DNA from: Nocardioides rubriscoriae
Lineage (GTDB): Bacteria; Actinomycetota; Actinomycetes; Propionibacteriales; Nocardioidaceae
Assembly: GCF_008087085.1 (NCBI RefSeq)
Contig: NZ_VIYJ01000007.1
Coordinates: 1-64,000 of the forward strand
Length of the DNA stretch: 64,000 bases
Direction: 5' to 3'
Position 1 is the first letter of the stretch. Each line of letters starts with the position of its first letter. The notes below the pieces were generated by a model. That model worked only from the letters and a program-made list of their open reading frames with translations, was not told where the DNA came from and did no database searches. Made by a program: the position numbers and the translations under genes. Below, piece after piece: positions 43,019 through 51,357 of the stretch.

Positions 43019-44533
43019 TCACGCGATGCGCACGGTGACCAGGAGTCCTGCCCCGGGGTTGTCGGTGATGGACAGGTCGGCGCCGATGAGCCGGGCCCGC
43101 TCCCGCATGATCTTCAGGCCGTGGGAGTCGCTGCGGGCCGCCTGCAGGCCGCGGCCGTCGTCGGCGATGGTGATCAGCGCGGCGGGTGCGTGCACCTGGC
43201 AGTTGACCTCGATGCTGGAGCACCGGGCGTGCTTGATGGCGTTGTTGATCGCCTCCTGGGTGATCCGGAAGAGCTCGGCCTCCACCTCGGGACGCAGCCG
43301 GGTCGAGTGCTCGTCGAGGGTCACCTGGATGGGGATGCGTGAGGACTCGCTGAGGTGGCGCGCCACCGCACCGATCGCGACCCCCAGCGTCTCGGACTCG
43401 CCGATGCTGGTGCGCAGCGTGAGCACCGACTGCCTCACCTCGGCGACGATCTTGGTGATCCGGTCGCGCAGCATGGCGAACGCCTTGGCCTGCTTCTCGT
43501 CGGCCGGACGGGCCGCGAGGGCGTCGACGAGGTAGCCCAGCGAGGCGATGTCCTGGGCGACACCGTCGTGCATCTCGCGAGCCAGGCGCTTGCGGACGTC
43601 GGCGGACGCGGAGTCGCGGAAGTCGGAGAAGAGCATCGCGGTGTCGAGCTGGACCGACTTCGCGCGCAGCGCCTCCGGCAGCCGCAGGATGGTGCGCTCG
43701 ACCTCGATGACGTCGAGGTCGGCCGAGGGGGACAGCCGCCCGGCGACCACCACGGAGTCGCCGACGGGGAACGCGAACGCGAGGTCGTGCACGATCGGCT
43801 CGGAGCGGGCCCAGGACTCGACCGCGAGCTCCTCGGCGTCCTCGAGGGTGCTCTGCCCGTCGACGCTGCGCGTCACCAGCGGCATCAGGACCTCACCGCG
43901 GGGGACGTAGACCGCGAGCCCGACCGTGGGGATCTGGTCGCCGACGTCGCTGACCACGGACCCGGCCAGGGCGGTGACGTCGAGACCCGAGCTCAGGTCG
44001 TCGGACAGGTCGAGGAGCTGCCGGATGAGGCGCTGGGCGTCGAGGTACGGCGCGAGCTCGTCGACCTCCAGCTCGAGGTTGGCGTGGACGAAGCTGCCGA
44101 TCATGCCCAGGCCCAGGCCCGCCATCGTCCAGGTGAAGATGGTGAAGCTCTGCTCGGCGGAGATGCGTCCCGCGATCAGCAGCGCCAGACCGACGACGGT
44201 CACGAGCTCGGCACTGATCGCGAGCAGGGTGCCCATCAGGCCCCGGGTCACCGCAGCGACGAACGGCGGCACGCACAGGGCCAGGAACACCGTCTGGTCG
44301 TCGCCCAGGGTCAGCCCGCACACGAGGCCGGTGAGCGCGGCCTCGACGACCGGCGCCTCCCGCACGAAGAGCTGTTGGCGCTCGACGAGGCTGGCGACCA
44401 GCCAGACACCGGCGACGCCGGCCAGGGCGACCATCGCGGTGCGGTTGTGGTCCCACAGGATGGGACCACTGAGCGCGACGAGGGCGAAGAGCCTGGCGCC
44501 GACGGTGATGCGTTGGGTCCGCAGACCGGTCAT
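43019..44533 (-). CDS. Sensor histidine kinase (HisKA_3, NarX-like) of the Tad locus
   Basis: A 504-residue kinase. About five membrane helices occupy the first 140 residues, then a GAF-like region (about 165-300), the HisKA_3 phosphoacceptor (RLAREMHDGVAQDIASLGYLV) and an HATPase domain (EAINNAIKHARCSSIEV, ITIADDGRGLQ). ATG 44533 is chosen (4 bp after the tadC stop, AGG in front); a GTG at 44548 would overlap tadC. It follows the Tad genes in one operon and precedes its response regulator by 54 bp. The signal is unknown. Confidence 0.87.
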   Translation of the reverse strand: MTGLRTQRITVGARLFALVALSGPILWDHNRTAMVALAGVAGVWLVASLVERQQLFVREAPVVEAALTGLVCGLTLGDDQTVFLALCVPPFVAAVTRGLMGTLLAISAELVTVVGLALLIAGRISAEQSFTIFTWTMAGLGLGMIGSFVHANLELEVDELAPYLDAQRLIRQLLDLSDDLSSGLDVTALAGSVVSDVGDQIPTVGLAVYVPRGEVLMPLVTRSVDGQSTLEDAEELAVESWARSEPIVHDLAFAFPVGDSVVVAGRLSPSADLDVIEVERTILRLPEALRAKSVQLDTAMLFSDFRDSASADVRKRLAREMHDGVAQDIASLGYLVDALAARPADEKQAKAFAMLRDRITKIVAEVRQSVLTLRTSIGESETLGVAIGAVARHLSESSRIPIQVTLDEHSTRLRPEVEAELFRITQEAINNAIKHARCSSIEVNCQVHAPAALITIADDGRGLQAARSDSHGLKIMRERARLIGADLSITDNPGAGLLVTVRIA

Positions 44534-44537
44534 GGAC

Positions 44538-45467
44538 CTATCGACCACCGATGTTGTCGATGATCTGGAGCGCGGCCGGGCCCATCACGGCGACGAACAG
44601 GCAGGGCAGGATGCAGAAGATCAGCGGGACGGTGATCTTGACCGGGACCTGCTGGGCCTTGGTCTCGGCCCGCTGCCGGCGCTTGACGCGCATCTCGCTG
44701 GACTGCACCCGCAGCACCCCGGCGATCGGGATGCCGAACGCGTCGGCCTGCACCATCGCGCCGACGAACGACTTCACGTCCGGCACGTTGGTGCGGTCGG
44801 CCATGCCGCGCAGGGCGGCCGACCGGGTCTGGCCGATCTGCATCTCGGCCAGCATCCGGGCGAACTCCTCCGACAGCGGGCCCTCGGTGTTGCGGGAGAC
44901 CTGCTGGCAGGCGGCGTCGAAACCCAGCCCCGACTCGACGGAGATGGTGAGCAGGTCGATCGCGTCGGGCAGCTCGCGCGACAGCTTCTCGGAACGGTTG
45001 TAGGCCGTCTGGTAGAGGTAGAGGTCGGGCGTGAAGAACCCGAGCACGAGCCCTCCGAGGGTCATCAGCACCAGGATCGGCGCGTCGGCGCCGAGCACCA
45101 GCCCCAAGGCGAAGCCGACCGCGGTCAGCGCGATCGCGGCGAGGACCTTCACCGACACGACCCGGTCGGCGTTCCAGTCGCGCGGGTTGCCGGCGTAGTC
45201 GAGCCTGCGCTGCAGCCGATCGGAGGAGTCGGCGCCCGTCAGCCGGCGACCCACCGCGAGCAGGCGCTGCTGTAGCGGCTTGAGCACCCGCTCGTCGAAC
45301 GGTCGCTCCAGCTCCTGGGTCAGCTCGACAGGTGCGGTCGTCATCGCCTCGAGCACGGCCAGCGAGCGGTTGACGCCGGCCTGGGAGCCCCCGGCGGTGA
45401 AGGCCATCGACACCAGGACGATCGCGAAGAGCACCAGGACGACACCCAGCACGAAGAGGAGCACCAT
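44538..45467 (-). CDS. tadC: Tad pilus inner-membrane protein TadC (type II secretion F family)
   Basis: A 309-residue T2SSF protein with helices near the N-terminus, in the middle (VLAAIALTAVGFALGLVLG, ILVLMTLGGLVLGFF) and at the end (IFCILPCLFVAVMGPAALQII). The F domain reads LPDAIDLLTISVESGLGFDAACQQVS. TadB and TadC form the membrane platform for pilus extrusion by TadA. ATG 45467 has GAGGAG-like sequence upstream and lies 2 bp after the tadB stop. Confidence 0.88.
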   Translation of the reverse strand: MVLLFVLGVVLVLFAIVLVSMAFTAGGSQAGVNRSLAVLEAMTTAPVELTQELERPFDERVLKPLQQRLLAVGRRLTGADSSDRLQRRLDYAGNPRDWNADRVVSVKVLAAIALTAVGFALGLVLGADAPILVLMTLGGLVLGFFTPDLYLYQTAYNRSEKLSRELPDAIDLLTISVESGLGFDAACQQVSRNTEGPLSEEFARMLAEMQIGQTRSAALRGMADRTNVPDVKSFVGAMVQADAFGIPIAGVLRVQSSEMRVKRRQRAETKAQQVPVKITVPLIFCILPCLFVAVMGPAALQIIDNIGGR

Positions 45468-45469
45468 GC

Positions 45470-47413
45470 TCAGACCTCCACCTTGACCAGCTTGCTCATC
45501 CAGAAGACCCCGACCCCGAGCCACAGCGCGGCCCCGACGATCATGATGATGCCGCGGGGGTCGGTGAACAGGACCGTGACGTAGTCGCGCTGCGCGACGA
45601 GCAGGTAGAGCAGGAACACCGGCGGCAGGGAGCCGAGCACGATCGCGGAGAGCTTGCCCTCGGCCGACAGCGCAGCGACCTGGCGCCGCATGTACTCCCG
45701 CTCGCGCATCGTGGCGGCGACGGTGTTGAGGAGCTCGGCGAGGTTGCCGCCGACCTGGCGCTGGATCTTGATGGCCATGACGACCCAACGGAAGTCACGG
45801 CTGTCGAAGCGGTCGGCGACGCTGTCGAGGGCGTCCTCGAGGGGGACGCCGATCCGGGTCTCGACGAGCACCCGCCGAAAGGCCGACTGGATGGGCTCGG
45901 ACCCCTCACGCACGATCGTGTCGACCGACTGCATCAGCGACAGGCCGGCCGACAGCGAGCCGGCCATGAGCTGCAGGGTCTCGGGCAGGAGCGCGTCGAA
46001 GGCCTTGCGGCGTCGCGTGGCGCGGATCCCGAGGTAGACCCAAGGACCGACGAGCCCGAGACCCATGAAGATCAGGCCGACGACGACGTTGGCCCGCCCC
46101 AGGAGCAGGCCCACGAGCGAGACCATGACGAAGACGCCGGCGTGCACCAGGAGCCACTCGGAGGACTTCAGCTCGCTGCCGGCGGCCTCGAGGCGCGCGG
46201 AGATACGGGCGTCGAGTCCCTCGTTGCGGTCCAGGAGGCCGGCGATCGCGTCGCTGGCCTGCTCGCGCAGGTCGATCTCGGGCTGCTCCTTGGTGGGCCC
46301 GGGGCCGTAGGTGCTCAGGGTGTAGGACGAGACCCGCTCCTCGGCGCTCATCGCCACGGGCTTGGCCGGCGCGAGCATCAGCAGGGCGACCAGGAGCCCG
46401 AGCCCGAAGACCCCGACCCCGACGTAGACCAGCCACTCGGGGGTGCCGGCGGAGGCCGACGGGCCGGGGACCTGGGGGATCGACGTCAGCGCGTCGGAGA
46501 CCGAGGTGTCGTCGGCGACCGCGGTGAAGGTCGACTCGGCGACGACGTCTCCTGTCGGGGACGGCAGCACGACGCGGACCGAGACCTGGCCGTCGGCGAC
46601 GTCGGACGGCACGTCGATGCTGACGGCGACCTGGCGCGCCAGCACGTCGGCCTCGGCGGAGAACGTGGCGGCCAGGGCCGCGCTGTCGGAGGGGATCAGC
46701 CGACCGGTGTCACCGGTGATCTCGTCGAGGGCCCGCAGGGCACGACCCGACTGCTCGAGCGCCACGACGTCGACCACGACGCCCTGCGAGTCGTCGATGG
46801 CCGCCGTGACGTCGGTGAGGGCGGTCCGACTCGTGTCGGCCCCGTCGGACAGCACGAGGACGGTGCGTTGTCCCTCGGTGCCGGTGAGGTCGACGGCCTG
46901 GACGACGCCGTCGTAGAGCAGGGTCTGCCGGCTCAGGGTGAGCCCCTCGACCACCGAGCGGGCGACCTCGCGGTCGGTCGTCGGCTCGAGCTCGGTCTGC
47001 ACGTCGGAGTCGAAGGTGACGATGCCGACCGCGACGTCGTCGGGCACGTTGTCGAGGAACGTCGTGGCCGCGAGCTTGGCCGCGGCGAAGCGGGCGCCGG
47101 CCATGGAGTTGCTGGTGTCGATGGCCAGCACCGTGGTGCGCTGCACGCGGCTCGTGCCGTCGGCGATGCGGGCCGCGGTGGCGGCGTACGGCGTGCCGTC
47201 GACGCTCGCGCTGACCGCGCCGAGGTCGACGTCGGCGTCGGCCGGGACGTCGACGCTCACCTCGAGTCCGGAGCCGGTGCGCTCGAGGCTGACGATCGAA
47301 CCGTCGCCGTCGGCGGCGAGCGCCGGCGCGCAGGCGCCCAGCAGGACCAGGACACCGGTGGCGGCCGCGGCGAGCAGGCGCCGGCAGGCGGTCCGGGCGA
47401 CCACGTGGCTCAC
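45470..47413 (-). CDS. tadB: TadB with N-terminal von Willebrand A domain (fusion)
   Basis: A 647-residue continuous frame joining two modules. A signal peptide (about 1-34) is followed by an extracytoplasmic VWA domain with the MIDAS DxSxS motif at residues 99-103 (AIDTSNSMAG) and VLVLSDGADTS; residues about 330-350 are a membrane helix, and the C-terminal half is a T2SSF domain (LPETLQLMAGSLSAGLSLMQSV, QVGGNLAELLNTVAATMRER). Canonical TadB has no VWA part. The GTG start overlaps the tadA stop (GTGA). The VWA domain could bind metal and pilin or matrix outside the membrane. Confidence 0.88.
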   Translation of the reverse strand: MSHVVARTACRRLLAAAATGVLVLLGACAPALAADGDGSIVSLERTGSGLEVSVDVPADADVDLGAVSASVDGTPYAATAARIADGTSRVQRTTVLAIDTSNSMAGARFAAAKLAATTFLDNVPDDVAVGIVTFDSDVQTELEPTTDREVARSVVEGLTLSRQTLLYDGVVQAVDLTGTEGQRTVLVLSDGADTSRTALTDVTAAIDDSQGVVVDVVALEQSGRALRALDEITGDTGRLIPSDSAALAATFSAEADVLARQVAVSIDVPSDVADGQVSVRVVLPSPTGDVVAESTFTAVADDTSVSDALTSIPQVPGPSASAGTPEWLVYVGVGVFGLGLLVALLMLAPAKPVAMSAEERVSSYTLSTYGPGPTKEQPEIDLREQASDAIAGLLDRNEGLDARISARLEAAGSELKSSEWLLVHAGVFVMVSLVGLLLGRANVVVGLIFMGLGLVGPWVYLGIRATRRRKAFDALLPETLQLMAGSLSAGLSLMQSVDTIVREGSEPIQSAFRRVLVETRIGVPLEDALDSVADRFDSRDFRWVVMAIKIQRQVGGNLAELLNTVAATMREREYMRRQVAALSAEGKLSAIVLGSLPPVFLLYLLVAQRDYVTVLFTDPRGIIMIVGAALWLGVGVFWMSKLVKVEV

Positions 47414-49059
47414 CTGCGGTCCGAGGCGAAGATGATCGGGTCGACGTGCACGTTGACCTCGGCCATCTTCTCGAGGAACTTCGGCCGCAGCCCGGTCGGG
47501 CGCATCCGGCCCAGGGTGCGCCCGTCGGCGTCGAAGCCGGGCCGGGTGTCGAAGACGAACACGTCCTGCATGGTGATGACGTCGCCCTCCATCCGCTCGA
47601 CCTCGGTGATGTGGGTGATGCGACGGCTGCCGTCCTTGAAACGGGTCTGGTGGACCACGAGGTCGACCGCGGAGGCGATCTGCTCGCGGATCGCCCGGAT
47701 CGGGAGGTCCATCCCCGCCATCAGCACCATCGTCTCCATGCGCGACAGGGCGTCGCGTGGGCTGTTGGAGTGCAGCGTGCAGATCGAGCCGTCGTGACCG
47801 GTGTTCATCGCCTGGAGCATGTCGAGGGCCGAGGCGTCGCGGACCTCGCCGACGATGATGCGGTCGGGACGCATCCGCAGGCTGTTGCGGACCAGGTCGC
47901 GGATCGTCACCGCGCCCTTGCCCTCGATGTTGGAGGGCCGTGACTCCAGCCGGACGACGTGGTCCTGCTTGAGCTGCAGCTCGGCGGCGTCCTCGATCGT
48001 CACGATCCGCTCGTCGGAGGGGATGAACGACGACAGCACGTTGAGGGTCGTGGTCTTGCCGGAGCCGGTGCCGCCGGCGACGATGATGTTGAGACGACCG
48101 CGCACGCACGCCTCGAGGAAGTCGGCGGTCTGCGGGCTCAGCGAACCGAAGTTGATCAGGTCGTTGATCGTGAGCGGGTCGGCGGAGAACTTGCGGATGG
48201 TCAGCGACGAGCCGTCGATCGCCAGCGGCGGGATGACGGCGTTGACGCGGCTGCCGTCGGGGAGCCGGGCGTCGACCATCGGGCTCGCCTCGTCGACGCG
48301 GCGACCGATGCGCGACACGATCTTGTCGATGATGCGACGCAGGTGGGCCTCGTCGGTGAACGACGTCTCGGCCGCCACGAGCCTGCCCTGCTTCTCGAGG
48401 TAGATCTGCGCGTGGCTGTTGACCATCACCTCGGACACGTCGGGGTCGCGCAGGTAGGGCTCGATCGGGCCGTAGCCGAGGATGTCGTCGCTGATCTCCT
48501 GGGTGACCCGCGCGCGGTCGCTCGTGCTCAGGGGACGGTCCTGCGACCCGAGCACGTCGGACAGCACGGCACGCACCCGCTGGTCGAGCTCGTTCTGGTC
48601 CATGTCGGCGTCGTAGAGGTGGGGACCCAGCTGCTTCAGCAGCTCGACGTGGACGCTGCTCTTGAGCTCGTCGAGCCGGTCGGCCTGGCCCGACGCCAGG
48701 GTGCGACGCGCCTCGGTCCGGGGTGCGACGGTGGCGCGCGAGGCCGAGGGCTTGACCAGCCCGGGCGCCGTGGCCGCGGTGGGCGCGGGGGACGGCGCCG
48801 GCGCCGGGGCCGCCGGACGACGGGCCGGGGGGGCGGACGCCACCACGGTCCCGGGGGCGTCGAGGGGATCGAACAGGGGGTCCGACAGGGGATCGGTCCG
48901 CACCGCGTCGGGCGCCGTCGGGACCTGCTGGGCCGGCTGGGCCGGCTGGACCGGCTGGGCCGGGTCGTCCTGCTGGGCCTGCTGGGTCTCACGCCTCTCG
49001 GCGTCCTGCGCGTCGGCCGCGCGACGAGCCGCGGCCAGGCGCTCGGAGAGCGTGCTCAC
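47410..49059 (-). CDS. tadA: Tad pilus assembly ATPase TadA (CpaF)
   Basis: A 549-residue secretion ATPase. The first 130 residues are a low-complexity Ala/Pro/Gln linker, followed by an N-terminal domain and the RecA-like core. Walker A is AGGTGSGKTTTLN with Lys335; the Asp box (IVTIEDAAELQL), Walker B (IIVGEVRDASALDMLQ) and His box (GHDGSICTLHSNS) are intact. It powers pilus assembly from the cytoplasmic face of TadBC. GTG 49059 overlaps the tadZ stop (GTGA). Confidence 0.94.
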   Translation of the reverse strand: MSTLSERLAAARRAADAQDAERRETQQAQQDDPAQPVQPAQPAQQVPTAPDAVRTDPLSDPLFDPLDAPGTVVASAPPARRPAAPAPAPSPAPTAATAPGLVKPSASRATVAPRTEARRTLASGQADRLDELKSSVHVELLKQLGPHLYDADMDQNELDQRVRAVLSDVLGSQDRPLSTSDRARVTQEISDDILGYGPIEPYLRDPDVSEVMVNSHAQIYLEKQGRLVAAETSFTDEAHLRRIIDKIVSRIGRRVDEASPMVDARLPDGSRVNAVIPPLAIDGSSLTIRKFSADPLTINDLINFGSLSPQTADFLEACVRGRLNIIVAGGTGSGKTTTLNVLSSFIPSDERIVTIEDAAELQLKQDHVVRLESRPSNIEGKGAVTIRDLVRNSLRMRPDRIIVGEVRDASALDMLQAMNTGHDGSICTLHSNSPRDALSRMETMVLMAGMDLPIRAIREQIASAVDLVVHQTRFKDGSRRITHITEVERMEGDVITMQDVFVFDTRPGFDADGRTLGRMRPTGLRPKFLEKMAEVNVHVDPIIFASDRR

Positions 49060-50267
49060 GACGCGACTCCCTTCCGACGTCGAAACAGGCTGCGCTGCTT
49101 GGCGGCGTCCTCGGAGCCGCCGGCCCGGTGGACCTCGCCGTGCAGCGGCGTGGGCGCGGCGACCGGCTCGCCGGTCAGGACCCGCGCGAGGGCCCGGATC
49201 GCCTCGCTGCCCGCGTGGCGGGGATCGTGGACCACGATCGGGCTGCCGGCGTTGGTCGCTGCGGCGATGTCGAGGGACGTGGCGATCTGGGTGGACACCG
49301 GCATCCCGAGGATGGCCTCGACCTTGTCGGCGCTGATGCCGACGGCGTCGTCGGCCCGGTTGAGCACCAGGTGGCGGTGGCCGCTGGCGATGTCGAGCAT
49401 CTCGAGGGTCTCGAGCGCCACCTTGACGTTCTTGAGCGTGGGGACGTCGAGGGTCGCCACGACCACGCACTCGTCGGTCTCGTCGAGCGCGGTCAGGACC
49501 TGGTCGTCGAAGCTCGGTGCGGTGTCGACCACGACGAAGTCGAAGCCCTCCTTGAGCGTGCGGAGGATCCGTGAGACCAGGACCGGGGTGATGCGTTCGC
49601 GGACGTCGGGGTGCGGGGGGGCCGCCAGGATCATGAGGGAGTCCTGGTGGCGGGTCAGCAGCCCGTCGAGCATCGTCAGGTCGAGGGAGTCCTCGGCGCC
49701 GACGGCCTGCTCGATCGAGTGGGTCGGGAAGAGCTGCATCGTGATGGCCACGTCGCCGAACGCCAGGTCGAGGTCGACCAGGCAGACCTTGCGGGCGCCC
49801 CCGGCGGTCAGCGCGAGGGCGAGGTTGACGGCCATCGTGGTCTTGCCGACGCCTCCCTTGGGGGAGAACACGGTGACCACCCGACCGACGTGCAGGGCGC
49901 CCGCGGGTCCGCGCAGGGCCTCGTAGAGCTCGTGGGCGTGCCGGATGGCGGTCCCGACCGCGGCCACGTCGTCGCTCTGGATCACGTCGCGGGCCCCGGA
50001 CTTCATCGCCTGGGTGAGCGTCGGGGTGTCGAGGGTGCGGACGACCAGCACCACGCTCACGGTGGGACGGGACGTGCGCAGGTCCTCGCAGATGCCGAGG
50101 GCCACGTCGAGGGCGACGTCGGGTCCGAGCACGACGACGTACTCGTCGGGGTGCTGGTCGAGCCAGGCCATCATCCGGTCAGGGGTGTTGACCCCGTGGG
50201 CCCCGGAGGGCATGGCCTTCAGCAGCGAGGTCACAGTAGGGGCGTCGGGCTCGACGAGGACGGGCAC
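49056..50267 (-). CDS. tadZ: Tad pilus localisation ATPase TadZ (CpaE)
   Basis: A 403-residue ParA/MinD-like protein. Residues 1-120 are an atypical receiver-like domain (VVVLGPDVALDVALGICEDLR) and residues about 130-380 the deviant Walker ATPase, with VFSPKGGVGKTTMAVNLA (Lys137 and Lys142) and DFVVVDTAPSFDDQVLTAL. TadZ proteins place the pilus machine at a cell site, often a pole. The GTG start at 50267 is 6 bp after the cpaB stop. Confidence 0.92.
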   Translation of the reverse strand: MPVLVEPDAPTVTSLLKAMPSGAHGVNTPDRMMAWLDQHPDEYVVVLGPDVALDVALGICEDLRTSRPTVSVVLVVRTLDTPTLTQAMKSGARDVIQSDDVAAVGTAIRHAHELYEALRGPAGALHVGRVVTVFSPKGGVGKTTMAVNLALALTAGGARKVCLVDLDLAFGDVAITMQLFPTHSIEQAVGAEDSLDLTMLDGLLTRHQDSLMILAAPPHPDVRERITPVLVSRILRTLKEGFDFVVVDTAPSFDDQVLTALDETDECVVVATLDVPTLKNVKVALETLEMLDIASGHRHLVLNRADDAVGISADKVEAILGMPVSTQIATSLDIAAATNAGSPIVVHDPRHAGSEAIRALARVLTGEPVAAPTPLHGEVHRAGGSEDAAKQRSLFRRRKGVAS

Positions 50268-50273
50268 GCGGGG

Positions 50274-51116
50274 TCAGCCGTTCGCGTTGCGGCCCGGAGC
50301 GGCGAGCTCGAGCTGCTGCTGGAAGGACTTGATGTAGGCGGCGCACACCTTGGTGTTGCGCACGTCGCTCGAGTCGTTGCGCAGGGCGAAGGTCAAGGTG
50401 ACCTTCTGGCCGGTGCCGTCGCCCCCGTCGCCGGCGGTCTGGAAGCCGATCAGCGTCGAGGCCTGCTCGGAGTCGACGGCGACCGTCAGCAGGGTGACCG
50501 GCACGGTGTCGCTCGGCGCGGTCGCGCCGTCGGCGACCGGGGTGGAGCTGACGGTCTGCGAACCGACGCCGAGGACCAGCAGGTCGTCCTCGATGACGCA
50601 GGCCGGCACGATCACGGCCGCGTTGTCCGGGGTGTCCGGCTGGGCGGACTCGGGGATCACCGGGGTGAAGTAGACCGCGACGTGGGACCCGGGCTGGGTG
50701 AACGACCCGACGCGGCCGGCGTCGGTCAGCTGCAGCGTGATGGCGGTCTTGCCCTCGGGCAGCGGCAGGGTCGGGGTGCCCTCGATGTCGTCGATGGTCC
50801 CGAACTTCTGGGTCAGCAGCTGCTCCCCGGCGTAGATGGTGGTCAAGGCGATCGCGTCGGCGAAGTCGCGGCCGTTGTTGGTCGACCCGGCGAGGACCTG
50901 GCTCTCGGGGACCTGCTCGGACAGCAGCTTGCCGGCGTCGGCCGCGGCGGCGGCGGACTCCCCGGGAAGGATGTCCTGCGTGGCCACCAGGACCGGGACG
51001 GTGCGCTGCTTGTCGGCAGCGCGGTCCTCGGCGCCCTGTGCGTAGGCGAAGACGAGCCCTGCGCCGAGCGCGGCGACGAGCACGGCCACCACCAGGAGAA
51101 TCTTGCGACGGTCCAC
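50274..51116 (-). CDS. cpaB: Tad pilus protein CpaB/RcpC (SAF domain)
   Basis: A 280-residue protein with one N-terminal membrane helix (ILLVVAVLVAALGAGLVFAYA), a SAF domain (VPVLVATQDILPGESAAA) and a CpaB C-terminal domain (GKTAITLQLTDAGRVGSFTQPGSHVAVY). In Gram-negatives it supports the secretin; in this monoderm-like locus, which has no secretin gene, it probably shapes the passage through the cell wall. GTG 51116 is the first gene of the Tad operon; the 241 bp upstream (51117-51357) hold its promoter and no gene. Confidence 0.88.
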   Translation of the reverse strand: MDRRKILLVVAVLVAALGAGLVFAYAQGAEDRAADKQRTVPVLVATQDILPGESAAAAADAGKLLSEQVPESQVLAGSTNNGRDFADAIALTTIYAGEQLLTQKFGTIDDIEGTPTLPLPEGKTAITLQLTDAGRVGSFTQPGSHVAVYFTPVIPESAQPDTPDNAAVIVPACVIEDDLLVLGVGSQTVSSTPVADGATAPSDTVPVTLLTVAVDSEQASTLIGFQTAGDGGDGTGQKVTLTFALRNDSSDVRNTKVCAAYIKSFQQQLELAAPGRNANG

Positions 51117-51357
51117 CGACCCAGAGCCTTTCCCTCGACCGGGCGCGCGGAGGTGCGGCCAGGTCCCTCGTTCTGTGTGGTCACTTTAGGGCTCCATGAC
51201 GGCGCCGTAGGTGAATCGGGACAATTACGACGGAGTCGGTCCTGACCCCTAGCCGTGGCCGACCCGGCCCGCTCGCAGCCGCGTCCGCCACCACGGTGTT
51301 GCCCAGAGTTGACGACGTCGAGGGGCGCCGTACCCACTGCGGGTCCAGAGATACGGC

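Noticed and set aside
45470..47413. VWA-TadB junction as a frameshift or assembly fusion of two genes
   Set aside because: The frame is continuous, the joining membrane helix and linker are coherent, and start and stop are in normal coupled positions with tadA and tadC.
51226..51248. A loose CTAGGGGTCA...GACTCCG resemblance to the palindrome, upstream of cpaB
   Set aside because: The spacing and the right arm do not fit the 7-4-7 design, so it is not counted as a fourth site.
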